From Streptomyces sp. NBC_01283 (GTDB lineage Bacteria > Actinomycetota > Actinomycetes > Streptomycetales > Streptomycetaceae): a DNA stretch of 64,000 bases. The position numbers were made by a program, and so were the translations under genes. The notes under the pieces are model-generated. The model made no database searches and had not been told where the DNA came from. It saw nothing but the letters and a program-made list of their open reading frames with translations. Where the stretch lies: the NCBI RefSeq assembly GCF_041435335.1, contig NZ_CP108430.1:6299001-6363000 (forward strand). Reading direction: 5' to 3'. Below, piece after piece: positions 35,333-44,048 of this stretch; position 1 is the first letter of the stretch; every line of letters starts with the position of its first letter.

Positions 35333-36076
35333 ATGTCCTTCTGGGACGGTTTGTGGCGTGGGCGCTCGATGGACTACGAGTCGGGCAGTGCGGCGACCAA
35401 CTCCATCGAACTCACGAAGCGGCACCCGACGGTCTCGCTCAACAAACAGGGCGCGTCCACCGGCAACCTCCGGGTCAACCTCTCCTGGCAGATGCGCACG
35501 TCCGACATCATCGGCAAGCCCAAGGGCGGCGGCCTGCTGCGGCATCCCTTCAGGATGTTCCAGCCCGACGTCGTGCAGGCGCACACCCAGGGCGTGGTCA
35601 ACGTGGACCTCGACCTCGGTTGTATGTACGAGACGGTGGAAGGCGCCAAGGGCGTCGTACAGCCGCTGGGCAGCTTCTTCGGCAGCCTGAACGCCCCGCC
35701 GTACGTGAAGCTGAGCGGCGACGACCGGTTCGGTTCGCCGTCGGGCGAGACGATCTACGTGAACCTCGACCACCGGGAGTCGATCAAGCGGCTGCTGTTC
35801 TTCGCCTACATCTACGACCAGACGCCGGCCTTCGACCGCACGCACGCCAAGGTCACGCTCTACCCCAGCAACGGCCCGCGGATCGAGATCGACCTGGACG
35901 AGCGCCAGCCGCAGGCCCGCTCCTGCGCGATATTCACGCTGGAGAACGTCAAGGGCGAGCTGGTCGTGCGCCGAGAGGTGAAGTTCGTGTACGGCTTCCA
36001 GGCCGAGCTCGACCGGCTGTACGGCTGGGGGCTGCAGTGGGGCCGTGGCTACAAGTCGAAGGTGGGCGGCACCTGA
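35333..36076 (+). CDS. TerD-superfamily protein, TerA-like
   Basis: 247 residues from the ATG at 35333. It shows the TerD beta-sandwich pattern (VSLNKQGASTGNLRVNLSWQ, VNVDLDLGCMYET, NLDHRESIKRLLFFAYIYD) but lacks the Gly/Asp-rich Ca2+ loop of the two TerD copies. Instead it has the longer insertion GSFFGSLNAPPYVKLSGDDR. It resembles the TerA/TerF branch. It comes after a terminator and probably has its own promoter. Confidence 0.85.
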   Translation: MSFWDGLWRGRSMDYESGSAATNSIELTKRHPTVSLNKQGASTGNLRVNLSWQMRTSDIIGKPKGGGLLRHPFRMFQPDVVQAHTQGVVNVDLDLGCMYETVEGAKGVVQPLGSFFGSLNAPPYVKLSGDDRFGSPSGETIYVNLDHRESIKRLLFFAYIYDQTPAFDRTHAKVTLYPSNGPRIEIDLDERQPQARSCAIFTLENVKGELVVRREVKFVYGFQAELDRLYGWGLQWGRGYKSKVGGT

Positions 36077-36077
36077 A

Positions 36078-36099
36078 GCGCCCGGACGGCTCCGGGCGC
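36078..36099 (+). terminator. Short hairpin after the TerA-like gene
   Basis: Perfect 9-bp arms (36078-36086, 36091-36099), directly after the stop codon. Confidence 0.6.
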
Positions 36100-36195
36100 C
36101 CTCTTCCTGGCCCCGACAGCTGCCGCACGCACCTCAGGAGCCCCGCAAGTCTCGCGCGCCTCACACGTCCCGCGCGGCCCGCGAGCCCCGCACTC

Positions 36196-37101
36196 TCAGC
36201 GTGCGAGGAACTGCGGCCCCTGGGGCGGCAGCCGGAAGTTCGGGTCGGGCATCGGGGCCACGGGCTGCGGATAGCCGTACGAGGGCTGCGGCACCGGCGG
36301 CGCCTGGGCGGGCGCGTGCTGCGGGTAGCCGTAGGACGGCTGCGGGGCGGGCTGGTGGCGCGGCGGCGCGGGAGGGTAGCCGTACGAGGGCTGCGGGGCC
36401 GGGGCGGGGAAGGGCTGCGGAGCCGGAATCTGCGGGGCCGGAGCCTGAGCCTGCGTGGCCGGTGTGGGCATCGGCTGAGGCTGCGCCTGCCGCTGGGGGT
36501 ACGGCTGCGGGAGCGATGCCTCGGTCGTCGGCTCGGGCACCGCCTCCGACTCGTCCACGGAGATCCCGAAGTCGCCGGCGAGACCCTCCAGGCCGTTCAG
36601 ATATCCCTCGCCCAGGGCGCGGAACTTCCAGACGTCACCGCGGCGGTAGAGCTCGCCGCAGATCAGGGCCGTCTCGGCGCCCGTCTGCGGGGTGATGTCG
36701 AAGTAGGCGAGCGGTTCGGCCTCGCCCGCGCCGGCGTCGTACAGCAGGATGCGCAGAGCGCGTACGTGTTCGAAGGCGACGTTCTCGGCGGAGGCGACGA
36801 GCAGAACTCGGCTCACCGCGGGATCCAGGCCCGCCATGTCCGTCTGAATCGTGTCGGTCAGGCCCTCGGAGAGGCCCTGGGCGACGCGCTTCTTGCCGAG
36901 CCGCCAGACCTTGCCGGACGGATGGCGCGGCTGGTTGTAGAAGACGAAGTCCTCGTCGGAGCGCACGCGGCCGTCGGCGCCGAGCAGCAGGGCCGACGCG
37001 TCGACGTCCGGGACGCCCTGCCCGGGGGTCCAGCGCAGCACGGCGCGGACGGCCGTGGCTTCGAGCGGGACGTTCGACCCCTTCAACATCGCGTGCGTCA
37101 T
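36196..37101 (-). CDS. TerD domain protein with a proline/glutamine-rich repeat tail
   Basis: 301 residues. Residues 1-185 form a TerD domain ([46 protein letters not shown]). The Ca2+ loop of other TerD proteins is replaced by [15 protein letters not shown], so that site is lost. The rest is disordered Pro/Gln/Ala sequence with three clear copies of PQPSYGYP, a tail that may bind partners. It is divergent from the HpcH gene at 37283 and so sits at the junction of the Ter sensor genes and the biosynthetic operon. Confidence 0.9.
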   Translation of the reverse strand: MTHAMLKGSNVPLEATAVRAVLRWTPGQGVPDVDASALLLGADGRVRSDEDFVFYNQPRHPSGKVWRLGKKRVAQGLSEGLTDTIQTDMAGLDPAVSRVLLVASAENVAFEHVRALRILLYDAGAGEAEPLAYFDITPQTGAETALICGELYRRGDVWKFRALGEGYLNGLEGLAGDFGISVDESEAVPEPTTEASLPQPYPQRQAQPQPMPTPATQAQAPAPQIPAPQPFPAPAPQPSYGYPPAPPRHQPAPQPSYGYPQHAPAQAPPVPQPSYGYPQPVAPMPDPNFRLPPQGPQFLAR

Positions 37102-37211
37102 GCGGTCATCCTGCCTTCCCGGGTTTGGACGGGACAACGCGGGGGTGACGGTGTGTGGCCTGTGTGTCCGTCATGGCCGAGTTACTTGAATTTCATGCCC
37201 ATGGGGAACCC

Positions 37212-37238
37212 TTGACACCCGTCCCTACGTACTATTAC
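37212..37238 (+). promoter_or_regulatory. Candidate promoter of the Ter biosynthetic operon
   Basis: A perfect TTGACA (37212-37217), rare in this genome type, is followed 15 bp later by TATTAC (37233-37238). The ATG is at 37283. The 15-bp spacer is short, so an activator or a different -10 is possible. Confidence 0.5.
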
Positions 37239-37282
37239 CGGCCACATCACGTCGGGTCGCGCCGACGAGTACAGGGGAAATA

Positions 37283-38494
37283 ATGCGTCATTTCGGGCAT
37301 ATCGCCCCAGAGGTGCGACAGCGCCTCTTTCATCGGGAGCCGTGCGCCTTCACCGCGGACTCCTCCCCGCGTCTGCTCGCCGCCGCCCTGGGAGCCACGC
37401 TCTACAGCCCTGCCACGCGCCCCCGCCTCGCCGACGACATCCTGAAGCAGGCCGGGCGTGGCGTGATCTCGATGGTGCTCTGCCTGGAGGACTCGATCGA
37501 CGACGCGGAGGTCGTCGAAGCCGAGGAGAACCTGGTCAGGCAGTTCGCCGACCTGGCGGAGCGGGACAGGACGGAGCGGGACAGGACGGGGCAGGACGGA
37601 GCGGCCCGGGACGGAGCGGAACCGCCGCTGCTGTTCATACGGGTCCGGACCCCCGAGCAGATACCCGACCTGGTGGACCGCCTCGGCTCCGCCATCCGGC
37701 TGCTGTCCGGATTCGTGCTGCCGAAGTTCACCGAGGAGCGCGGCGTCGCCTTCCTGGAGTCGCTCGCCGCGGCGGAAGCCGCCAGCGGCCGTCGGCTCTT
37801 CGCGATGCCGGTCCTCGAATCGCCCGAGCTGCTGCACCTGGAGAGCCGCTCGGAGACCCTCGCCGGCATCGCCCGCACCGTCGACAAGTACCGCGAGCGG
37901 GTGCTGGCGCTGCGGCTCGGCGTCACCGACTTCTGCTCGGCGTACGGACTGCGCAGACCTCCGCACATGACGGCGTACGACGTCCACATCGTGGCGTCGG
38001 TCATCGCCGACGTGGTCAATCACCTCGGCAGGGCCGACGGCACGGGCTTCACCGTGACCGGACCCGTGTGGGAGTACTTCCGCGTCCAGGAGAGGATGTT
38101 CAAGCCGCAGCTGCGCCGGAGCCCCTTCCTGGAGGGCCGGGCCGAGGAACTGCGGCAGGCGCTCATCGAGCACGACATCGACGGGCTGCTGCGCGAGATC
38201 GAACTCGACCGGGCCAACGGCCTGCTCGGCAAGACCTGCATCCACCCCTCGCACGTGCTGCCCGTGCACGCGCTCTCGGTCGTCAGCCACGAGGAGTTCA
38301 GCGACGCCGAGGACATCCTGCGCCCGGAGCGGGACGGCGGAGGGGTCATGCGCTCGACGTACACGAACAAGATGAACGAAGTGAAGCCGCATCGCGCCTG
38401 GGCCGAGCGGACCCTCCAGCGCGCCGAGGTCTTCGGCGTCGCGCGCGAGGACATCGGCTTCGTGGAGCTGCTCACCGCCGGGCTCTCCGGCTGA
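37283..38494 (+). CDS. HpcH/HpaI aldolase/citrate lyase-type protein of the Ter biosynthetic module
   Basis: 403 residues. The CitE/HpcH barrel motifs are visible: VLCLEDSIDD (acidic metal site), LFIRVRTPEQI (substrate Arg), FAMPVLESPEL (metal Glu) and GLLGKTCIHPSH near the end. Between residues 92 and 113 a tandem (ERDRT)2-type insertion looks like recent slippage. Homologues in Ter clusters are thought to build or break a C-C bond in a small metabolite. It starts an apparent operon with the fusion gene and HAD gene. Confidence 0.88.
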   Translation: MRHFGHIAPEVRQRLFHREPCAFTADSSPRLLAAALGATLYSPATRPRLADDILKQAGRGVISMVLCLEDSIDDAEVVEAEENLVRQFADLAERDRTERDRTGQDGAARDGAEPPLLFIRVRTPEQIPDLVDRLGSAIRLLSGFVLPKFTEERGVAFLESLAAAEAASGRRLFAMPVLESPELLHLESRSETLAGIARTVDKYRERVLALRLGVTDFCSAYGLRRPPHMTAYDVHIVASVIADVVNHLGRADGTGFTVTGPVWEYFRVQERMFKPQLRRSPFLEGRAEELRQALIEHDIDGLLREIELDRANGLLGKTCIHPSHVLPVHALSVVSHEEFSDAEDILRPERDGGGVMRSTYTNKMNEVKPHRAWAERTLQRAEVFGVAREDIGFVELLTAGLSG

Positions 38495-38563
38495 CCACCG
38501 CCGCTGGGCCGGACTCCGGCCGCCCAAGGCAACGCCTGGGCCGGACCCGGGCCGCCCAAAGCA

Positions 38564-38597
38564 CGCAAGCAACGCAAGCAACGCAAGCAACGCAAGG
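38564..38597 (+). repeat. 9-bp tandem repeat before the fusion gene
   Basis: The unit cgcaagcaa is repeated from 38564 to 38590 in three exact copies, followed by a partial fourth. It lies between the HpcH stop and the GTG at 38612. It may change spacing or translation of the downstream gene between strains. Confidence 0.75.
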
Positions 38598-38611
38598 ACT
38601 GTGCGAGGACT

Positions 38612-41212
38612 GTGAACGACGACGTGGTGTGGTCAGGGACGTGGGTCGCCGAGCGGCTCGGTGTGGAGCTGGCCGGGGACGCGGGGCTGAGCGGCATGCT
38701 CGGCCTCGCCCTGCGCCGCAACCCGAAGCGGGCGCACCTCCTGGTGTCGAACGTCCTCGGCAAGCATGTGCCACAGCTCCCTTCCGTCGTGTACGCGGCC
38801 GGGCACGACCTCGGTGAACGGGTGCGCACGCTCCTGGGCGACGCGGAGGCCCGGCGCGCGGTCGTGCTCGGGTACGCGGAGACGGCGACCGGCCTCGGCC
38901 ACTGCGTCGCGGACGGCATCGGCCTCGCGCCCTACCTCCACTCCACGCGTCGCCCGGTCGACGGAGTGCGCAGTGCGGGCGGCTTCGAGGAGTCCCACTC
39001 GCACGCCACCTCGCACCTGCTGCTCCCCGAGGACCCCCGACTGCTCACCGGGGACGGTCCGCTGGTCCTCGTGGACGACGAGTTCTCCACCGGCAACACG
39101 GTCCTCAACACCATCCGCGCCCTGCACGAACTGCACCCGCGCGAGCGGTACGTCATCGTGGCCCTCGTCGACATGCGCTCCCCGCGGGACCAGGGCCGCC
39201 TGGCCGACTTCGCCCGCGAGATCGGCGCGCGGGTCGACCTGATCACGACGGCGTCCGGCACGGTGAGCCTGCCGGACGGCGTCCTGGAGAAGGGGCAGGC
39301 GCTGGTCGAGGAGTACGAGGCTTCGGAGCTCCCCGCCCCGCGCCGGGAGGGCGGCGCGGTCACCCGGGTCGACCTCGGCTGGCCCGCCGGAGTGCCGGAC
39401 GGCGGGCGCCACGGCTTCGCCCCCGAGCACCGGGCGGCACTTGAGGCGGTGCTGCCGGGGATGGCGGAGAGGGTCGCGGAGGCGCTGGCTGCGGAGCCCG
39501 CGGCCGGGGCCACGCCCCCGCGCCGCGTCCTGGTCCTCGGCTTCGAGGAGCTGATGTACGCGCCGCTGGCCCTCGGGGTGGCGCTGGAGGAGCGGCTGCG
39601 CACCGACGGCACCGACGCGGAGGTGCGGTACTCCACCACCACCCGCTCGCCCGTACTCGCCGTCGCCGACCCCGGCTACGCCATCCGCAGCCGCCTCGTC
39701 TTCCCCGCGCACGACGCGCCCGCCGACGGACCCGGCGAGAGGTACGCGTACAACGTCGCGGGCGGCGGCTTCGACGCGATCGTCCTCGTCGTCGACTCCG
39801 TGGCGGACCGCCCCGAACTCCACGCCCCCGACGGCCTGTTGGCCCAGCTCGCCGCGCATGCGCCGCGGGTGCTGCTCGCCGTCGTGCCCTCGTACGTCCC
39901 CGGGCCGGCGTCCGGGCGAATATCCCGGCAGGCATCCGAGCAGGCATTCGAGCAAGCCCCCCGGCGCATCCCTGAGCGCATCCCTGAGCGCACCCCTGAG
40001 CACGTCCCCGAAAGGCCCTCCATGCTGCCCGAGCCCCTTCGCGGCCCCGACTTCTCCTCGTACGCGGCCGAAGACGTCGGCTGGCTGCTCCAGGACCTCT
40101 CGGACGTGAGCCTGGAGGCGCCCACCGAGGAGCGCGAGGAGGCGATACAGAGCGGTGGCGCGCACTACGCCGAATCGCTGCCGGTCGAGTACCAGCCGAG
40201 CCAGCAGTACCAAGAGCTGTTCCGCGCCGCGCTCGGCACCTCCGCCGCCCGCATCGCGCAGGCCGTCGGCACCGTCACCGAGACCGTGCTCGCCGAGCTC
40301 CCCCACAGCCGAAAGCGCGGGGGGACCCCTACCCCCCGCCCCGTCCTCGTCTCGCTGGCCCGCGCGGGCACGCCCGTCGGCGTACTGATGCGGCGCTGGG
40401 CGCAGCACCGGCACGGCCTCGACCTGCCGCACTACGCCGTGTCGATCGTGCGTGGCCGCGGCATCGACGCCAACGCGCTGCGGTGGCTCGCCGCCCACCA
40501 CGACACGGCCGACGTCGTCTTCGTCGACGGCTGGACGGGCAAGGGGGCGATCACGCGCGAACTCGCCGACGCGGTAAGGGAGTTCGAGGAGTCCGGTGGC
40601 CCGGTCGGCTTCAACCCGGAGATCGCCGTCCTCGCCGACCCCGGCTCCTGCGTCCGCACCTACGGCACCCGCGAGGACTTCCTCATCCCCTCGGCCTGCC
40701 TCAACTCGACGGTGTCCGGCCTGATATCGCGCACCGTCCTCCGCGCGGACCTCGTCGGGCCCGACGACTTCCACGGCGCGAAGTTCTACCGCGAGCTCGC
40801 CGACGGCGATGTCTCCCTCGACTTCCTGGACGCCGTCGCGGCCCGCTTCGACGAGGTGACCGACGCCGTCGACGCCCAGGTCAAGGAGCTGCTCTCCGCC
40901 GACAGGGCGCCGACCTGGGAGGGCTGGGCCGCCGTGGAGCGGATCAGCGAGGAGTACGGGATCCACGACGTGAACCTGGTCAAGCCGGGCGTCGGCGAGA
41001 CCACGCGTGTCCTGCTGCGTCGCGTGCCCTGGAAGATCCTTGCGCGCGCGGGGGCGGGGGCCGACCTCGACCACGTACGGCTCCTCGCGGAGCAGCGAGG
41101 CGTGCCGGTGGAGGAAGTGGCCGAACTCCCTTACACCTGCGTCGGATTGATCCACCCTCAGTTCACGCGCGGCGCCACCGGCACGGACGGCAAGGCGGTG
41201 GCCGCCAAGTGA
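38612..41212 (+). CDS. Fusion: phosphoribosyltransferase-TRSP-StiP/PRTase-like-PELOTA-like protein
   Basis: 866 residues from GTG 38612. Residues 1-250: an orotate-type phosphoribosyltransferase with the PRPP loop LVDDEFSTGNT near 153. Residues ~280-440: a TRSP-like domain (LVLGFEELMYAPLALG). Residues ~443-472: a linker with repeated RIPERIPERTPE. Residues ~475-745: a StiP-like/second phosphoribosyltransferase-like fold with LVSLARAGTPVGVLMRR and FVDGWTGKGA near 636. Residues ~765-855: a PELOTA-like RNA-binding-type domain (VLLRRVPWKILAR, VEEVAELPYTCVGLIHP). These parts are separate proteins in many bacteria. The stop overlaps the HAD gene start by 4 bp. The family is proposed to make a nucleoside-like metabolite in stress; this is inference. 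Confidence 0.85.
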   Translation: MNDDVVWSGTWVAERLGVELAGDAGLSGMLGLALRRNPKRAHLLVSNVLGKHVPQLPSVVYAAGHDLGERVRTLLGDAEARRAVVLGYAETATGLGHCVADGIGLAPYLHSTRRPVDGVRSAGGFEESHSHATSHLLLPEDPRLLTGDGPLVLVDDEFSTGNTVLNTIRALHELHPRERYVIVALVDMRSPRDQGRLADFAREIGARVDLITTASGTVSLPDGVLEKGQALVEEYEASELPAPRREGGAVTRVDLGWPAGVPDGGRHGFAPEHRAALEAVLPGMAERVAEALAAEPAAGATPPRRVLVLGFEELMYAPLALGVALEERLRTDGTDAEVRYSTTTRSPVLAVADPGYAIRSRLVFPAHDAPADGPGERYAYNVAGGGFDAIVLVVDSVADRPELHAPDGLLAQLAAHAPRVLLAVVPSYVPGPASGRISRQASEQAFEQAPRRIPERIPERTPEHVPERPSMLPEPLRGPDFSSYAAEDVGWLLQDLSDVSLEAPTEEREEAIQSGGAHYAESLPVEYQPSQQYQELFRAALGTSAARIAQAVGTVTETVLAELPHSRKRGGTPTPRPVLVSLARAGTPVGVLMRRWAQHRHGLDLPHYAVSIVRGRGIDANALRWLAAHHDTADVVFVDGWTGKGAITRELADAVREFEESGGPVGFNPEIAVLADPGSCVRTYGTREDFLIPSACLNSTVSGLISRTVLRADLVGPDDFHGAKFYRELADGDVSLDFLDAVAARFDEVTDAVDAQVKELLSADRAPTWEGWAAVERISEEYGIHDVNLVKPGVGETTRVLLRRVPWKILARAGAGADLDHVRLLAEQRGVPVEEVAELPYTCVGLIHPQFTRGATGTDGKAVAAK

Positions 41213-42045
41213 GCACGCCCCGCCGGGTCCTCGTGGCCAGCGACCTCGACCGCACCCTCATCTACTCCGCCGCCGCCCTCGGCCTGACCATGCCCGACGC
41301 CGAAGCGCCGCGCCTGCTCTGCGTCGAGGTGTACGAGAGCAAGCCGCTGTCGTACGTCACCGAGACCGCCGCCGGGCTCCTCGACGAGGTCGGCCGCGGC
41401 ACGGTCTTCGTGCCGACGACCACGCGTACGCGCGAACAGTACGGCCGCATCCATCTCCCGGGGCCCGCACCGGAGTTCGCGATCTGCGCCAACGGCGGGC
41501 ACCTGCTCGTCGACGGGGTGTCCGACCCCGAGTGGCGTGCGGGCGTCGGCCGCCGCCTGGCCGCCGAGTGCGCCTCGCTCGACGAGGTCCGCGCGCACAT
41601 GGTGCGCACCGCCGACCCGGCCTGGCTCCTGAAGGAGCGGGTGGCCGAGGACCTCTTCGCCTATCTGGTCGTCGAGCGCTCCCTGCTGCCGGACGGCTGG
41701 GTCAAGGAGCTCGCCGTGTGGGCGGAGGGGCGCGGCTGGACCGTTTCGCTGCAGGGGCGCAAGATCTACGCCGTGCCGAAGCCGCTGACGAAGAGTGCGG
41801 CGGTGCGTGAGGTGGCACGCCGTATCGGCGCGGAGGAGATCCTCGCCGCCGGTGACTCGCTCCTCGACGCCGATCTGCTGCTCGCCGCCGACCGCTCCTG
41901 GCGACCGGGGCACGGCGAGCTGGCGGACACGGGCTGGAGGGCGCCGGGGCTCACGGTGCTTCCGGAGCGCGGGGTCGCGGCGGGGGAGGAGATCCTGCGG
42001 GGGTTCCTCGCGGCGTCGGGATCACCTGGGACTGCCCACGGGTGA
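41209..42045 (+). CDS. HAD-superfamily phosphatase of the Ter biosynthetic operon
   Basis: 278 residues starting at GTG 41209 within the stop of the fusion gene (ATGA-type coupling). Motif I is SDLDRTL (two Asp), motif II TTTRTREQ, and motifs III/IV KSAAVREV and GDSLLDADLL. The long cap between them is of the Cof/sucrose-phosphatase (HAD-IIB) type. It probably removes phosphate from the product of the upstream phosphoribosyltransferase. The last ~12 residues lie within the 33-bp-spaced direct repeat. Confidence 0.9.
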   Translation: MSTPRRVLVASDLDRTLIYSAAALGLTMPDAEAPRLLCVEVYESKPLSYVTETAAGLLDEVGRGTVFVPTTTRTREQYGRIHLPGPAPEFAICANGGHLLVDGVSDPEWRAGVGRRLAAECASLDEVRAHMVRTADPAWLLKERVAEDLFAYLVVERSLLPDGWVKELAVWAEGRGWTVSLQGRKIYAVPKPLTKSAAVREVARRIGAEEILAAGDSLLDADLLLAADRSWRPGHGELADTGWRAPGLTVLPERGVAAGEEILRGFLAASGSPGTAHG

Positions 42046-42086
42046 ACCGCTGCGTCGCCTGGGACTGCCCACGGGTGATCCGCTGC
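42025..42086 (+). repeat. Direct repeat of 29 bp at the HAD 3' end
   Basis: Copies at 42025-42053 and 42058-42086 (core cctgggactgcccacgggtg) differ at one base. The first copy spans the HAD stop codon, and the second lies just before the FmdB promoter. Confidence 0.7.
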
Positions 42087-42101
42087 CGTTAGCCTTGGCC
42101 C

Positions 42102-42320
42102 ATGCCCCGATACGAGTACCGCTGCCGTTCCTGTGGTGACACCTTTGAGCTGAGCCGCCCGATGGCCGAGTCCGCCGCCCCCGCGTCCTGCCCCGCCGGG
42201 CACGAGGACACGGTGAAGCTGCTGTCGACGGTGGCCGTCGGAGGCTCGGCCTCGACGTCCGCCCCTGCCCCGCAGGGCGGTGGCGGAGGCGGCTGCTGTG
42301 GCGGGGGCTGCTGCGGCTAG
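42102..42320 (+). CDS. FmdB-family zinc-ribbon protein
   Basis: 72 residues. The zinc ribbon is CRSC at residues 8-11 and a second metal pair further on (CPAGHED). The tail is Gly- and Cys-rich (GGGGGCCGGGCCG), typical of the family in Streptomyces. TAGCCT at 42090-42095 places the transcription start at the ATG, so the mRNA is probably leaderless. The function is not established. Confidence 0.9.
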   Translation: MPRYEYRCRSCGDTFELSRPMAESAAPASCPAGHEDTVKLLSTVAVGGSASTSAPAPQGGGGGGCCGGGCCG

Positions 42321-42350
42321 CGAGCCTGCCGACTCGGCGGGGCTGTGGCG

Positions 42351-43322
42351 CTAGCGGATCACGGTCCCCGGACCCGCTCCCAGCAGCCCGAGCTCCGCCC
42401 GTGTGGGCGCTCCTTCCCAGTCCCCGTGTGACGCCACAGCGAAGGCGCCCGTGGTCACGGCCCGGTCGAGGCGGCCTGTTACGTCCTCACCGTCCAGCAG
42501 TGCGGACAGGTACCCGGCGACGAACGCGTCCCCGGCGCCCACGGCGTCCACCGCCCGCACCGGACGTGCCGGTACGTGCAGTTCGCCGTCGGTGGTGTGC
42601 GCGGTCGCTCCGTCGGCGCCGAGCTTCACCACGACCTCGCCGACGCCCCGCGCGAGCAGCGCGCGGGCCTCGCCGGGGGTGGCTTCCTCCGGGGCGCACA
42701 GCGGCAGTTCGTCGTCCGAGGCGATGAGGACATCGACGTAGGGAATCCAGGAACGCATGACCGCCGCGGACTCCTCGGCGCTCCACAGCCGTGAGCGGAA
42801 GTTGACATCGAGGCAGACCGTCGTGCCGTGCTCCCGGGCCAGTTCGAGGGCCCGGCGGCATGCGTCGAGGGCGGCTGGGCCGAGAGCCGGGGTGATGCCG
42901 GTGAGGTGCAGGACGCGGGGCGCGCCAGGAGCGGCGAAGGCGCCCTCGACCGCCGCCGCCGTGAGGCGTGAACCGGCGGAGCCCGCGCGGTAGTAGTGCA
43001 CGCGGGTCACTTCGGGGAGCCGCGGCTCGAAGAGGATCAGTCCCGTGGGCGCGTCCGGATCACGGGTGGCGCCGCTGACGTCGACACCCTCGGCGCGCAG
43101 CGTGCGCAGCACCAGCTCGCCCGCCTCGTCGTCGCCGACGGCGCCGGCCCACCGCGTCGCGTGGCCGAGACGCGCGAGGCCGATGGCCACGTTCGACTCG
43201 GCGCCCGCGATGGACACGTCCATCGAGCCGCCGAGCTTGAGCGGGCCGCTGCCGCGCAGGGCGACCATGGTCTCGCCCAGGGTCAGGACGTCGGAAGGGT
43301 GTGCTTGGGTCAGGGCGCTCAT
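42351..43322 (-). CDS. kdgK: 2-dehydro-3-deoxygluconokinase (PfkB family)
   Basis: 323 residues. The PfkB signatures are present: AGAESNVAIGLARLG at the N-terminal end and DAVGAGDAFVAGYLSALL near residue 255 with the catalytic Asp. It should phosphorylate 2-keto-3-deoxygluconate. The start overlaps the aldolase stop by 4 bp, and the two enzymes catalyse successive steps (kinase, then aldolase) to pyruvate and glyceraldehyde-3-phosphate. A closely related sugar kinase role cannot be ruled out. Confidence 0.87.
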   Translation of the reverse strand: MSALTQAHPSDVLTLGETMVALRGSGPLKLGGSMDVSIAGAESNVAIGLARLGHATRWAGAVGDDEAGELVLRTLRAEGVDVSGATRDPDAPTGLILFEPRLPEVTRVHYYRAGSAGSRLTAAAVEGAFAAPGAPRVLHLTGITPALGPAALDACRRALELAREHGTTVCLDVNFRSRLWSAEESAAVMRSWIPYVDVLIASDDELPLCAPEEATPGEARALLARGVGEVVVKLGADGATAHTTDGELHVPARPVRAVDAVGAGDAFVAGYLSALLDGEDVTGRLDRAVTTGAFAVASHGDWEGAPTRAELGLLGAGPGTVIR

Positions 43323-43987
43323 CGGCCGGCCCCCGCGACCGCCACGAACTCCGCCGCGCGCTTGCGCAGCGCGTCCAGGTCGCCGCCGTCCGCCGCGTCC
43401 CCGATGAGCGGGGAGCCGACGCCGACCGCGACCGCGCCGAGCGCCAGATACTCCTCGGCGGCGGCCGCGTCCACGCCGCCCACCGGTACGAAGGGCATGT
43501 CGGGGAAGGGGGCTCGCAGCGCCTTGAGATAGGCGGGGCCGCCCATCGCCGAAGCGGGGAAGATCTTCAGGGCGGTGGCGCCGGCAGCGCTCGCCGCGAT
43601 CACGTCGGTGGGCGTCAACACCCCGGCGGCGACGGGCAGTTCGCGCCGCAGGGCCTCGTCCACCCCGGCCCCGAGCCCCGGCGTCACGATGAGGTTCGCC
43701 CCCGCGTCCGCGGCGCGCCGTGCGTCGTCCGCGGTGAGGACCGTGCCCGCTCCCAGCCAGGCCTCGCCGCCCAGCTCCGCGCGGGCCCGGCGCAGGACGC
43801 CCAGTGCGTCGGAGCCGCTGAGGGAGACCTCGACGAGCGGTACACCGGACTCGACGAGAGTCATGACCGTCCGGAAGGAGGCCTCCGCGTCGGTGCCGCG
43901 CACGATGGCGACCAGACGCCGGGTCCGCAGGGCAGAACTGAAGGCAGTGATGAGGCCGGTGGCGGGGTCAGTGGTGAGGTCCGACAT
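43319..43987 (-). CDS. eda: KDPG/KHG aldolase
   Basis: 222 residues. The Schiff-base Lys lies in GATALKIFPASAMGG (about residue 140), and the Glu in LVEVSLSGSDAL (about 53) is in the right place for proton transfer. It splits 2-keto-3-deoxy-6-phosphogluconate. It is translationally coupled to the kinase downstream; together they form an Entner-Doudoroff-like sugar acid route. Confidence 0.91.
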   Translation of the reverse strand: MSDLTTDPATGLITAFSSALRTRRLVAIVRGTDAEASFRTVMTLVESGVPLVEVSLSGSDALGVLRRARAELGGEAWLGAGTVLTADDARRAADAGANLIVTPGLGAGVDEALRRELPVAAGVLTPTDVIAASAAGATALKIFPASAMGGPAYLKALRAPFPDMPFVPVGGVDAAAAEEYLALGAVAVGVGSPLIGDAADGGDLDALRKRAAEFVAVAGAGR

Positions 43988-44048
43988 GCCTCAAGGCTCG
44001 CACAGGGGGTCCAGCGTGCCTGCTCAGGGTGGTCGGGCCGGTAGCGCG

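Noticed and set aside
38633..41155. Minus-strand frame of 840 codons
   Set aside because: It is antisense to the fusion gene, which has coherent domains, a GTG start and coupling to the HAD gene.
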